A DNA stretch of 64,000 nucleotides from JBCCCJ01 sp039029315 (GCA_039029315.1 JBCCGK010000027.1:1-64000), one strand, 5' to 3'; positions 8,549 through 17,106 are shown, counted from the stretch's first letter. The notes: generated from the letters alone by a model not told the origin. Numbers and translations: made by a program.

Positions 8549-9484
8549 TCAGGCAGTTTTATGTAAATTGTCAGACATCGAGAAGGGACGTGTACTCCGT
8601 TGGTCAACATAGCTGATCAATTCGTGAAAATCAGACAAGACATGAGATACTTCTGCCAATTCATCCTTGTTCAGCAAGGCTTGATAGCCAGAAAGAAGGA
8701 TGCCTTGATTCGGAAATTTGCGATTCAACTTCTGAATATAGGGAACAACAGAATCTCTGGAAGGAACATTGGTGATGATGGTGAACAGAAAATCAGGTTG
8801 ATAATGCTCCACAATGGTTTCCAGATCCTGCATGGGGAGGCTCTGACCCAAATAGATGATTCTATTATGTCTTGATTTGATCAAGAATGCACTAAACAGC
8901 AGGGTCAACTCATGTAGTTCCCCCTCAGGAAGAAAGAGCGCATATTTCTTGGCATGTGGATTGACTGGCCCTACATGACCATCGATGGCGACTATGAGTT
9001 TTTGCCGAATCAAATTGGAAATGAAGTGCTCATGCGCAGGATTGATGCTGCCAGTTTGCCAAAGGATACCAATTTGTTTGAGAAATGGGAAGACGATGTT
9101 GAGCATGGTTTGCTCAAAACCAAATTGTAAGGTATTGGTAGAAATGATTTTTTCGAATCGCGCTTCATCCAAATTGACCATGGCGATGACCATGGCATTG
9201 ATTTGATTGGGAAATTCAAGATTGGAATCCGAGATATGTCTAACCGTTTCAGCGATTTGTCGTCGATCCATTTGTGAAATCTTCGAAATCTTTTTCCCGT
9301 TTCTGTTCAAGAAAGAAATATTCAAGATCAACCGTAGGTCTTCATCATTATAGTATCGAATATTCGTAGCTGTCCGTTTGGGTTGAATGACCCCATACCG
9401 TTGTTCCCAAATCCTCAAGGTGTGGGCTTTGATGCCTGAAAGTTTCTCTAAATCTTTGATAGAATATCTTCCCACGGTATTCAA
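8549..9484 (-). CDS. MerR-family regulator with cobalamin-binding domain (CarH/LitR-like)
   Basis: 311 residues. The N-terminal MerR winged helix is clear (YSIKDLEKLSGIKAHTLRIW, then EQRYGVI-P-R-T and RYY-D-DL, residues 7-50). Next comes the helical B12-binding-2 bundle with the Wx9EH motif W142...E152-H153, the signature of light-sensing CarH proteins. The Rossmann-like cobalamin domain follows from about 180, with E189-x-H191-x-x-T194 (the usual ExHxxG has Gly where this has Thr) and GQSLP. CarH binds adenosylcobalamin, represses in the dark and releases DNA in light; whether this holds here is inferred. No ATG starts the frame: TTG at 9484 or GTG at 9475, because a stop codon lies directly upstream. 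A perfect 9-bp inverted repeat lies in front of it. No carotenoid gene is adjacent. Confidence 0.9.
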   Translation of the reverse strand: MNTVGRYSIKDLEKLSGIKAHTLRIWEQRYGVIQPKRTATNIRYYNDEDLRLILNISFLNRNGKKISKISQMDRRQIAETVRHISDSNLEFPNQINAMVIAMVNLDEARFEKIISTNTLQFGFEQTMLNIVFPFLKQIGILWQTGSINPAHEHFISNLIRQKLIVAIDGHVGPVNPHAKKYALFLPEGELHELTLLFSAFLIKSRHNRIIYLGQSLPMQDLETIVEHYQPDFLFTIITNVPSRDSVVPYIQKLNRKFPNQGILLSGYQALLNKDELAEVSHVLSDFHELISYVDQRSTRPFSMSDNLHKTA

Positions 9485-9500
9485 TTAATTGATTACACAT

Positions 9501-9528
9501 TCTAAGTTATCTTTTCAACTAACTTAGA
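9501..9528. promoter_or_regulatory. Perfect inverted repeat, probable operator of the MerR-B12 gene
   Basis: TCTAAGTTA (9501-9509) and TAACTTAGA (9520-9528) are exact reverse complements around a 10-bp spacer, 17-44 bp upstream of the MerR start. Read on the minus strand, a TTTG is followed 21 bp later by TAACTTAG, a poor -7 match, so the repeat covers the promoter spacer as MerR operators do. Autoregulation is the natural reading, but it is inferred. Confidence 0.6.
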
Positions 9529-9611
9529 CTCAAATTGTTTAGAAATGTTCAATCTTGATCGCCAAGGTGTAAAAAATGGCATTAGAATGCAAGGAGATGG
9601 CATGTTGTCGA

Positions 9612-10079
9612 TCAAATATTCTCAAACCCTCTTCCTGTATTTTCATCCCAATCTTCATCATTGGCAGATTTGCCTGGAGGATTGAACAATCCCCACCGAT
9701 CCAAAATATAATTCCAGGGATCAAAAGATTCGACCCACTCAACAAACAGGACTCGAAATTCTTCCATCTCATCTCGCAACAATTGAAAGTACTCAGGCGC
9801 ATCAAAGCCATACATGCGCAAGCCTTGCAATTGTGTTACCAATTCTCGGGCAGCTTTGCGAATCAAGGTGGCATTCTCCATTCGGATAGAGTATAAATCT
9901 CCACCCTCTGCACCGGCAATCTTTGCTTTGATGGTCCCAGCATCAGCCAGCATAAAATCCCTGCTATGCACAAGCATCTTATTGTCATCTGGAATCAGGG
10001 CAGTGAGAGCGTTTACGAGCTCAAAAATTTCTGTGGCCTTCTGGTAGATTGGAAGATCTTCAGGATTTCGATCGCGCAT
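9612..10079 (-). CDS. Small helical protein, four-helix-bundle-like
   Basis: 155 residues from the ATG at 10079, which I prefer to an upstream TTG at 10118 that overlaps the dehydrogenase gene. The protein is almost entirely helical, with LPIYQKATEIFELVNAL at the N-terminus, the kind of opening seen in four-helix-bundle (23S rRNA intervening-sequence/Avd-like) proteins. The C-terminus is acidic and glycine-rich. I do not recognise the family with certainty. It follows the acyl-CoA dehydrogenase on the same strand with a 31-bp gap and is likely co-transcribed with it. The 128-bp gap to the MerR gene below holds the inverted repeat and nothing else recognisable. Confidence 0.55.
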   Translation of the reverse strand: MRDRNPEDLPIYQKATEIFELVNALTALIPDDNKMLVHSRDFMLADAGTIKAKIAGAEGGDLYSIRMENATLIRKAARELVTQLQGLRMYGFDAPEYFQLLRDEMEEFRVLFVEWVESFDPWNYILDRWGLFNPPGKSANDEDWDENTGRGFENI

Positions 10080-10110
10080 GAGCAAAATGTTGTGGTTTCT
10101 TTGGATAACG

Positions 10111-11634
10111 TTAAGCAAGCAAAGATTGTAGCTTCATGGCCACACTCATATCTCCCTCAATCTGAAGTTTGCCACTCATCATAGCCCCCATTGGATTGAG
10201 TTTGCCCGAAGAAATGGCCATCAGATCTTCCATAGAAATGCTCACTGTGCAATCTGCTTGTTGATCATGTTTTGTTACTTCATTGGTCTCTCCCGTCCCA
10301 TCAATGAATAAGTGCGTTTCGCCAAAGTCAAATGCGAGGGTTTTTCCCAAAGGAGGCGTTTTGCTCGCTTTTTCTTGAATCGTCGCCATGAATTGCTCAA
10401 AAGTAGGAGGAGGGCTGGTGATTGCCCCTTGAGAACCATTGTTGCTGAGGTGCTTCTTTTGTGGTGTGGGGCTAGCGGCCTGATAGTCCACATCATCGAT
10501 GACAATCTTTGCAATGATTTCCCGCATGATTTCGGATGAGCCGCCTCCAATGGTTCCGACACGAACATCCCGATACATTCTGGCCAGTGGATAATCTTCC
10601 ATAAACCCATAGCCACCAAACATTTGGAGACATTTGGTTGCAATCTCTTCAGCCTTTTCGGTGGCAAGCATCTTGGCCATGGAGCAGAGTTTTACATCAT
10701 AGATTTTGTCATCGTATAGCTTGCAACAGTGGTAGCTAAAAGCTTTGAGGGCTTCCACTTCACTGGCCATCTGTGCGATCCGGTGCCGAAGAACCTGGAA
10801 TTTGTTGATCGGACGGCCAAACGCCTGACGCTCTGACATGTACTGAAGGGTTGTCTCAATGGCCCATTCCATCCCTGAGACACAAGACGGCACAGCCACA
10901 AGCCGTTCTAGTTGGAGGCCATTCATGAGATAATAGAATCCTTTGCCTTCATCCCCGATCAGGTTTTCTGCTGGGACTTTGACATCATCGAAGCTCAATT
11001 CTGCTGTGTCTGAGGCATGCCAGCCGAGTTTTTTGAGCTTGCGGGCGGATACCCCTTCACTTTGTCTGTCGATTACAAGGAGACTGACCCCTGCTGCCCC
11101 GGCTTCTGGATTGGTTTTGACCACCGTTACGATGAAGTCTCCATATACAGCATTGGTGATGAATGTTTTGGACCCATTGACGATATAGTAATCTCCCTGT
11201 CTTTCGGCTCTGGTCTGAATGTTTTGTGCATCGGAGCCTGCACCTGGTTCGGTGATTCCGATAGAACAAATGAGATCACCTGAAATGATGCCTGGTAGAT
11301 ATTTTTCCTTCAAGCGCTCTGATCCATATTTGAGAATATAGGGAGAGGCCATGTATTGGGTTACTTGTTGGGTGATGGCAAAGCCACCGGAATTGGTTCT
11401 AGCCACTTCTTCATTGAAAACCACATCATAGAAAAAGTCCAGGTTCATGCCGCCATATTTTTCAGGATAGGAAAGCCCCAAAAATCCCATTTCTCCCATT
11501 TTCTTCCAGATAGATCTAGGAATTCTTCTTTGTTCCTCCCACTCATCGATATAAGGAATGGCCTCCTGTTGCAGAAAGCTTCTCAAACTTTGTCTAAATA
11601 GGGTATGCTCTTCAGTGAAATAGTAGGAATTCAT
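10111..11634 (-). CDS. Acyl-CoA dehydrogenase fused to an SCP2 sterol-carrier domain
   Basis: 507 residues. Residues 1-385 are a complete acyl-CoA dehydrogenase: the N-terminal helices, the ITEPGAGSD motif (127-135), the middle beta domain with KTFITNA (156-162), and the C-terminal bundle with FGGYGF and IGGGSSEIMRE. The catalytic glutamate is probably E243 (LQLERL), the LCAD/isovaleryl-CoA position, because the usual C-terminal YEG motif has no Glu here. A linker (about 385-405) leads to an SCP2-like domain (about 405-507) with a FDFGETHLFIDG strand and GKLQIEGDMSVAMKL, a lipid or acyl-CoA binding pocket. The enzyme should oxidise acyl-CoA to enoyl-CoA and pass electrons to ETF. It is 18 bp downstream of the SDR gene in one minus-strand group. 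Confidence 0.9.
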   Translation of the reverse strand: MNSYYFTEEHTLFRQSLRSFLQQEAIPYIDEWEEQRRIPRSIWKKMGEMGFLGLSYPEKYGGMNLDFFYDVVFNEEVARTNSGGFAITQQVTQYMASPYILKYGSERLKEKYLPGIISGDLICSIGITEPGAGSDAQNIQTRAERQGDYYIVNGSKTFITNAVYGDFIVTVVKTNPEAGAAGVSLLVIDRQSEGVSARKLKKLGWHASDTAELSFDDVKVPAENLIGDEGKGFYYLMNGLQLERLVAVPSCVSGMEWAIETTLQYMSERQAFGRPINKFQVLRHRIAQMASEVEALKAFSYHCCKLYDDKIYDVKLCSMAKMLATEKAEEIATKCLQMFGGYGFMEDYPLARMYRDVRVGTIGGGSSEIMREIIAKIVIDDVDYQAASPTPQKKHLSNNGSQGAITSPPPTFEQFMATIQEKASKTPPLGKTLAFDFGETHLFIDGTGETNEVTKHDQQADCTVSISMEDLMAISSGKLNPMGAMMSGKLQIEGDMSVAMKLQSLLA

Positions 11635-11652
11635 AAGGAGGCAATTTGTGAG

Positions 11653-12471
11653 TTATTTTTTTTGTGGGGAAAGAAAGGATCGCAATACAGTTGGAAGTCC
11701 CATTTTGTCGGAATTCAGGTGTTGGGCACCATCTACATACAGGGTGATCCCACTGATGTAAGATGCCAAGGGACTTGCTAGAAAACAAGTAGCATTGGCG
11801 ACATCTTCAACTTCTCCAAACCTGCCCATAGGGACTGCATTTCGGGCTTCCTGGAACATCTCCTGCACGGCTTGCGGATAAGTGGACAGGCCAGAAGATT
11901 CGATGGTGCCGGGAGCGATACAATTGATTCGAACATTGTATTGGCACCATTCCAAGGCAAGGGTTTTTGAGAGATTTTCAACGCCTGCTCTAGCAGCTCC
12001 AGTGTGTATCATGCCCGGAAATCCACGAAAAATATCAGCAATGATATTAATAATGACTCCGGATTTCTGGGGGAGAAAAAAACTGGTTCCCATCTCTCTG
12101 GTCATATAGAAGGTGCCGTTGAGATTGTTATTGATCACAGCATTCCAGCCTTTGTCATTGATGTATTCAGCGAGGGCTGGGAATTGTCCCCCTGCATTGT
12201 TGACAAGGATATCCAATCGGCCATGTCTGTCCTTGATCTGAGCTGCCAATGCTTGTATTTGATCGGTCTGTCGAATGTCGCAGGCTTTGTAGTCCACTGA
12301 TCCATAGGCAGAAAGTTCTTCGGCAGCCTTTTTTAGCGGCTCCTCCTTGCGCGAAGCAATGCTCACAGTTGCCCCAAGTTGCAGCATCTGTTTGGCTATC
12401 CCATAGCCAATCCCACTGCGGCCGCCTGTTACGAGCACGATTTTGTCTTTGAAGAGTGTGTTGGAGAACAT
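11653..12471 (-). CDS. SDR oxidoreductase, AtuG / trans-2-enoyl-CoA reductase-like
   Basis: 272 residues from the ATG at 12471 (M-F-S-N-T-L-F-K-D-K); ATG at 12480 is also possible, and an upstream extension is very hydrophobic and unlikely. The Rossmann core is canonical: TGGRSGIG near 14-21 and NNAGG. The active-site Tyr-xxx-Lys is replaced by HTGAARAG followed by VENLSKTLALEW, as in peroxisomal trans-2-enoyl-CoA reductases and the AtuG-type SDR of citronellol catabolism (HSGAARAG in those). The loop APGTIESSGLSTY matches the same subgroup. The substrate is probably an enoyl- or beta-branched acyl-CoA with NAD(P)H. It sits between the carboxyltransferase and the acyl-CoA dehydrogenase, so a branched-chain or isoprenoid acyl-CoA route is plausible. 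Confidence 0.85.
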   Translation of the reverse strand: MFSNTLFKDKIVLVTGGRSGIGYGIAKQMLQLGATVSIASRKEEPLKKAAEELSAYGSVDYKACDIRQTDQIQALAAQIKDRHGRLDILVNNAGGQFPALAEYINDKGWNAVINNNLNGTFYMTREMGTSFFLPQKSGVIINIIADIFRGFPGMIHTGAARAGVENLSKTLALEWCQYNVRINCIAPGTIESSGLSTYPQAVQEMFQEARNAVPMGRFGEVEDVANATCFLASPLASYISGITLYVDGAQHLNSDKMGLPTVLRSFLSPQKK

Positions 12472-12523
12472 GAAGAACATATTGATTGAAACACAAAGGC
12501 ACAAAGAAAGAACGCACAATGCC

Positions 12524-12690
12524 TTAGAGACTGTTTGGGAATCTGTGCTGAGGATGTTTAGGGTGTATTTTTTTCTCAGACAAGGCCCTTTTTTGTTCTC
12601 ATAGTGGTGCTATGGGAACAAAAAAAGCCGCCGGATGAGGAAAAAAGACGCATACAAAAAATAAGTAACAGATTTTCAAACAGTCTCTTA
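12524..12690 (+). repeat. MITE-like element, copy A (167 bp)
   Basis: An element bounded by terminal inverted repeats of about 23 bp, starting TTAGAGACTGTTT at the left and ending AAACAGTCTCTTA at the right (3 mismatches). Between them are an A/T-rich body and a central hairpin GTTCTCATAG-TGGTG-CTATGGGAAC near 12594-12619. It carries no coding capacity. It lies between the SDR and carboxyltransferase genes of the same transcription unit. It aligns without gaps to copy B at 25866. Confidence 0.85.
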
Positions 12691-12709
12691 GAGAGGGACA
12701 AAAAAGCAT

Positions 12710-14311
12710 TCAGTGTCGCCAAACCCCGAAAGCATCTGCCCCCTTGATGGGTTGATTGTACAGCACTGCCAACACAAAGCCCAGATAGTTGCGTGTCTCT
12801 CTTGGATCAAGCAAACCATCGTCCCACATTTCTGAGGTAGAATACCAGGCAGAAGCTTTGTCTTCCGCTTCATGGATCAACATTTGCTTCAGCATGCTGG
12901 CTTTTTTCTCATCGAATTCTTTCCCGAGAGACTTGGCAGAGGCTCGCTGGATGATTTCCATCACTCCCGCCAATTGTTCGGACCCCATGACACCTATTTT
13001 GGAGTTGGGATAAGCAAACAAAAATCTCGGATCATAGGACCGCCCATTCATTCCATAATTCCCTGCGCCATAAGAAGAACCAATCATCAAGGTGAGAGAA
13101 GGAACCTCGCTATTGGATACAGCATTGATCAATTTTGCTCCATTCTTGATGATTCCCCCTTCTTCATAGGCTTTCCCTACCATATAGCCTGTGGTATTTT
13201 GCAGGAATAGCAGCGGAATGTGATTTTTATTGGACAACTGGATGAATTGAGCCCCTTTATTCGCAGATTCTGAAAAGATGACCCCATTATTGGCCAATAT
13301 GCCGACCGGATACCCATGAATCTTGGTCCATCCTGTGATAAGGGTATTGCCATATTCTGGTTTGAACTCAGAAAATCGCGAGCCGTCCGTAATCCGCATA
13401 ATCAACTCACGGGCATCAAAGGGGGTTTTGGGATTGGCAGGAATGACTCCCAACAATTCCTCTGGCGCGTATATGGGAGGCTCGATAGGCCCACTTGGAA
13501 CAAAATGCGGACTGCCTACATGCACAAATTGCATCAACTCTCGGGCAATTCTGATCCCATCCAATTCATCCTCAGCCAAATAATCAGAAACACCTGAGAT
13601 CCTGCTGTGCATCTCTGCTCCCCCCAATTCTTCATCTGTAGACACTTCATTGGTTGCCATCTTGACAAGCGGTGGTCCTGCCAGAAATACTTTGGCAGCT
13701 TGCTTTTGGAAGACCGAAAAGTCAGACATCCCTGGAACATAGGCACCGCCTGCTGTAGCATTCCCAAATACCACTGAGATGGTGCTAATTCCCATTTTGG
13801 ATCGTCGGGTAATTTCGCGGAAGGATTCCCCTCCATAATTGAAAATCTTGGCCTGATCCGGAAGATTGGCCCCTCCGCTTTCCACCAGATTGATGCTGGG
13901 AAGCCGGTTCTCTCTGGCAATCTGTCCAAGTCGCAAGCCTTTGAAGGCTGTGGCATAATCTACAGACCCTCCTTTGCGGGACCCTACATTGGAACTGATC
14001 AGGCATAATTTTCCCTGAACCAGACCAATGCCTGCCACATTTGTGCCGCCAGCGCCAAAGCCGCCTTTGCGGCGCATGCCAGCCAGCGGCAGTAATTCCA
14101 GGAAGGGACTGTCTTTGTCCAATACCAATTCCAAGCGTTCTCTAGCAAGCATTTTTCCGCGCTGTCTGGCTCTGGCAATGTGTTTGTCCTTTCCCTGGAA
14201 TCGACTTTCCTCCATGTGTTTGTCCAATTTCTCTAACAAGCCCATCATCTCTTCGCGGTTCTGTTGGAAGGATGGACTATTGGGATTGATCTTGGATCGA
14301 AGGGACTGCAT
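12710..14311 (-). CDS. Acyl-CoA carboxylase carboxyltransferase subunit
   Basis: 533 residues from the ATG at 14311. It is a beta-type biotin-dependent carboxyltransferase with the two crotonase-like halves: an N-terminal part with RGKMLARERLELVLD, GFGAGGTNVAGIG and VESGGANLPDQA, and a C-terminal part with LFLQNTTGYMVGK, MIGSSYGAGNYGMNGR and GVMGSEQLAGVM. The family (methylcrotonyl-, propionyl-, geranyl-CoA carboxylase beta) transfers carboxyl from carboxybiotin to an acyl-CoA. The partner biotin carboxylase subunit is not in the window. The substrate is not decidable here, though the AtuG-like SDR downstream favours a branched-chain or geranyl-type route. A longer frame to 14395 begins with TTG and runs over a promoter-like element, so I reject it. 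Confidence 0.92.
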   Translation of the reverse strand: MQSLRSKINPNSPSFQQNREEMMGLLEKLDKHMEESRFQGKDKHIARARQRGKMLARERLELVLDKDSPFLELLPLAGMRRKGGFGAGGTNVAGIGLVQGKLCLISSNVGSRKGGSVDYATAFKGLRLGQIARENRLPSINLVESGGANLPDQAKIFNYGGESFREITRRSKMGISTISVVFGNATAGGAYVPGMSDFSVFQKQAAKVFLAGPPLVKMATNEVSTDEELGGAEMHSRISGVSDYLAEDELDGIRIARELMQFVHVGSPHFVPSGPIEPPIYAPEELLGVIPANPKTPFDARELIMRITDGSRFSEFKPEYGNTLITGWTKIHGYPVGILANNGVIFSESANKGAQFIQLSNKNHIPLLFLQNTTGYMVGKAYEEGGIIKNGAKLINAVSNSEVPSLTLMIGSSYGAGNYGMNGRSYDPRFLFAYPNSKIGVMGSEQLAGVMEIIQRASAKSLGKEFDEKKASMLKQMLIHEAEDKASAWYSTSEMWDDGLLDPRETRNYLGFVLAVLYNQPIKGADAFGVWRH

Positions 14312-14382
14312 AGTAAGAAAGTTGAAAACAGAAATGAATCGTTTTTGCTCTTGTGATTGAGAAATCGTATTGGACAAAGGGA

Positions 14383-14390
14383 CAAAATTA
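14383..14390 (-). promoter_or_regulatory. Possible -7 element for the carboxyltransferase gene
   Basis: On the minus strand TAATTTTG fits TAnnTTTG and lies 72 bp upstream of the ATG at 14311. No clear -33 TTG was found at the expected distance. The element lies inside the extra N-terminal frame that begins with TTG, which favours the shorter start. Confidence 0.4.
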
Positions 14391-14449
14391 AGCAAAATAT
14401 CCTCAGAGGTCTTGAATAATTCCTATTATTGTCAAAAACCCTCTTGATT

Positions 14450-15466
14450 ATGAAAAAACTAATAAACTACCTACTCTTGATTCCCCTTGTCTGTTTGATG
14501 GGAGCCTGTAAATCTAGTCAAACGGGTCAAAAGGACACTATGACCGCTTCTTCAGAACTGATCTCTTCAGTTACCATGAAGGCATTGATCATCGATGGAC
14601 AGAACAATCATGACATGTGGCCCAAAACTACTGTGATGATGAAACAATATCTGGAGGAGTCAGGAATGTTTTCGGTGGACGTCGAGCGAACAGCATTTAC
14701 CTGGAAAGGGGATGTATATTTTCCGGAATATTCTTTAGGAAAGAAAACCGAGGCGCAGGAAAAACCAATGGCAGATCCAAACTATTCTCCTGATTTTTCT
14801 GCTTACGATGTGGTCATTTCCAATTTTGGATGGAATGCCGCAGACTGGCCACAAGCGACCCAAAGGGCGTTGGAAGAATTTGTAGGGGGAGGCGGTGGAT
14901 TGGTGATTGTTCATGCAGCGGACAATTCCTTTCCAGAATGGTTGGAGTTCAACAAAATGATTGGAATTGGAGGCTGGGGAGGCCGGACAGAGAAGAGTGG
15001 CCCCTATATCTATTATTCCAATAATGGAGAGCTCATGCGAGACGATTCGGAAGGAAGAGGAGGCTCTCATGGGCCACAACATGAATTTCAGATTCAGATT
15101 CGAGACCAAACGCATCCCATTACCCAGGGAATGCCAGAGCAGTGGATGCATACAGAGGATGAATTATATGACCGCTTGCGTGGACCTGCTGAAAATATGA
15201 CCGTATTGGCGACAGCTTATTCCTCTCTCAAGAAAAAAGGAACAGGACGACACGAACCGATGATGATGGTGTTGAACTATGGACAAGGGCGCGTTTTTCA
15301 TACCCCCATGGGGCATGCAGATTATTCTATGGAGTGTGTCGGATTCATTGTAACACTCTTGCGCGGAACAGAATGGGCAGCTACAGGCAAGGTGACCCAA
15401 ACCACTTTGCCCGAAGACTTTCCGAATGCACAAGAGAGCAAAAAGCGCGACTTCATACGAAAATAG
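14450..15466 (+). CDS. ThuA-like lipoprotein
   Basis: 338 residues from the ATG at 14450 (an upstream ATG at 14429 adds seven residues). A lipoprotein signal peptide MKKLINYLLLIPLVCLMGAC ends in the lipobox, so it is anchored to a membrane by lipidation. The mature part is a ThuA/DUF1080-adjacent fold: ALIIDGQNNHDMWPKTTVMM, YDVVISNFGWNAADWP, GGGGLVIVHAADNSFPEW, and a last segment GRVFHTPMGHADYSMECVG. ThuA proteins have a glutamine-amidotransferase-like fold and are tied to trehalose or other sugar metabolism in many Bacteroidota; the reaction is not established. It is 11 bp upstream of the FAD dehydrogenase and likely in one operon with it. Confidence 0.88.
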   Translation: MKKLINYLLLIPLVCLMGACKSSQTGQKDTMTASSELISSVTMKALIIDGQNNHDMWPKTTVMMKQYLEESGMFSVDVERTAFTWKGDVYFPEYSLGKKTEAQEKPMADPNYSPDFSAYDVVISNFGWNAADWPQATQRALEEFVGGGGGLVIVHAADNSFPEWLEFNKMIGIGGWGGRTEKSGPYIYYSNNGELMRDDSEGRGGSHGPQHEFQIQIRDQTHPITQGMPEQWMHTEDELYDRLRGPAENMTVLATAYSSLKKKGTGRHEPMMMVLNYGQGRVFHTPMGHADYSMECVGFIVTLLRGTEWAATGKVTQTTLPEDFPNAQESKKRDFIRK

Positions 15467-15477
15467 GGGGTTCATAC

Positions 15478-17106
15478 ATGCACACATATCAATCAGATAT
15501 CCTCATCATTGGCGGAGGTCTTGCCGGAATGGTAACGGCCCTCGAATTGTTGAATGCCAACAAAAAGGTGATGATCCTCGACAGAGACATCAAGAGTGAG
15601 TTGGGAGGTCTTGCCAAATGGTCTTTCGGGGGGATGTTTTTTGTGAATACCAAACACCAACAAAGAAATGGGGTCAAGGACAGCATAGATCTGGCATTGA
15701 AAGACTGGTTTAGCTATGCATCCTTTGATGAAGGAGAGGTGTGGGGAAAAAAATGGGCGGAAAAATATGTGCATCTGTGCACCGATCATGGATATCATTG
15801 GTTGCAGGAGCAAGGGGTGAAGTTCTTTCGTGTGCTGAATTGGGCTGAAAGAGGGTTGAAAGGAGATGGGAATACCGTTCCGCGATTTCATATGATTTGG
15901 GGGACAGGTTGGGAATTGGCGATGGTGATCAGGCAATGTTTGCTGAATCACAAAAATCGACACAATCTCACGCTTCATTTTCAACACAGGGTTACAGATC
16001 TGATTGGAAATCGATCCGGGGTTCAGGGAGCAAAGGGAATCATCGAGTCAAGCGATCAAGCATTTGAGGCAAAAGCAGATGTGGTGGTAGTCGCTACCGG
16101 GGGGATCAATGGAAATATTGAGAAAGTCAAAGAGAACTGGTATAAGCCTTGGGGAGAACCGCCGGAAGTCTTGCTGAATGGTGCGCATAAATTTGCTTTG
16201 GGAGATCTGCACGATGCAACAGAAGCAATCGAGGGAAGCGTAGTGAATCTGGATAAACAATGGAATTATGCCGCAGGGATTCGCCACTACCAACCCAGAA
16301 AACCTGATCATGGCCTGAGTCTGGTTCCCTGTAAGACATCCGTCTGGCTCAATTATGAAGGCAAACGAATGGGGCCAACCCCATTGGTTACTGCCTATGA
16401 TACCCGCTATCTGGTGGAGCGGATCTGTCAGGAACGGAAAAAATATTCCTGGCAGGTCCTCAATCGAAAAATCGCTTTGAAAGAGTTTGCGATTTCTGGA
16501 TCAGAACACAATGCAGCCATCCGGGAGAAGAAGCTGTTTCAATTCCTGAAAAATATTCTCTTCGGCAACAAAGCCCTGCTCAATCAAATCCTGGACAAAT
16601 GTGAGGACATGATCATGGCAGATACCTTGGAAGAACTGGTGGAAAAAATGAATGCCCTTACAGGCGACAATGATGTGAAACTTGAACATGTGGCGGCCGC
16701 CATAGAGACCTATGATCGAGGCATTGAGAAGGGACCTCCCTACGAAGACGAACAACATCGCTTGATCTACAATGCGCGAAAATACAGGGGAGATCGCGTG
16801 CGGACCATGAACATGGCCAAGATCGCTGACCCGAAATCAGGCCCATTTATTGCGATTCGGGATTTCATTCTTTCTCGCAAAAGTCTGGGAGGAATTCAAA
16901 CAGACTTGCAAGGGAGAGTGCTAAGCCAGGTCGATATCAACGGCCAACAACAGGCAATTTCTGGTTTATACGCGGTCGGAGAAGCGGCTGGCTTTGGCGG
17001 TGGAGGCATGCATGGCCTTCGATCTCTGGAAGGAACCTTCCTGGGAGGCTGTGTGATCACAGGAAGAGTGGCTGCCTATTCGATTCTGGGAAAAGACTTG
17101 TCTTAG
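15478..17106 (+). CDS. FAD-binding dehydrogenase (KsdD/fumarate-reductase flavoprotein-like)
   Basis: 542 residues from ATG 15478, preceded by AGGGGG, a Shine-Dalgarno-like stretch; an in-frame upstream extension reads through the ThuA gene and is rejected. The N-terminal dinucleotide motif DILIIGGGLAGMVTALELL and the closing FAD motif YAVGEAAGFGGGGMHGLRSLEGT (broken here for length: GLYAVGEAAGFGGGGMHG and LRSLEGTFLGG) define the FAD2 superfamily of flavoprotein dehydrogenases such as 3-ketosteroid delta-1 dehydrogenases and succinate dehydrogenase flavoproteins. Substrate is not apparent. The stop codon overlaps the first bases of repeat copy C. Confidence 0.88.
   Translation: MHTYQSDILIIGGGLAGMVTALELLNANKKVMILDRDIKSELGGLAKWSFGGMFFVNTKHQQRNGVKDSIDLALKDWFSYASFDEGEVWGKKWAEKYVHLCTDHGYHWLQEQGVKFFRVLNWAERGLKGDGNTVPRFHMIWGTGWELAMVIRQCLLNHKNRHNLTLHFQHRVTDLIGNRSGVQGAKGIIESSDQAFEAKADVVVVATGGINGNIEKVKENWYKPWGEPPEVLLNGAHKFALGDLHDATEAIEGSVVNLDKQWNYAAGIRHYQPRKPDHGLSLVPCKTSVWLNYEGKRMGPTPLVTAYDTRYLVERICQERKKYSWQVLNRKIALKEFAISGSEHNAAIREKKLFQFLKNILFGNKALLNQILDKCEDMIMADTLEELVEKMNALTGDNDVKLEHVAAAIETYDRGIEKGPPYEDEQHRLIYNARKYRGDRVRTMNMAKIADPKSGPFIAIRDFILSRKSLGGIQTDLQGRVLSQVDINGQQQAISGLYAVGEAAGFGGGGMHGLRSLEGTFLGGCVITGRVAAYSILGKDLS

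Noticed and set aside
14312..14395. N-terminal extension of the carboxyltransferase from TTG 14395
   Set aside because: It has no family match and runs over a TAATTTTG promoter-like element; ATG 14311 gives the standard length.
15334..15477. Longer start of the FAD dehydrogenase
   Set aside because: The extension lies in the ThuA gene in another frame and has no family match; ATG 15478 begins directly before the dinucleotide-binding motif.
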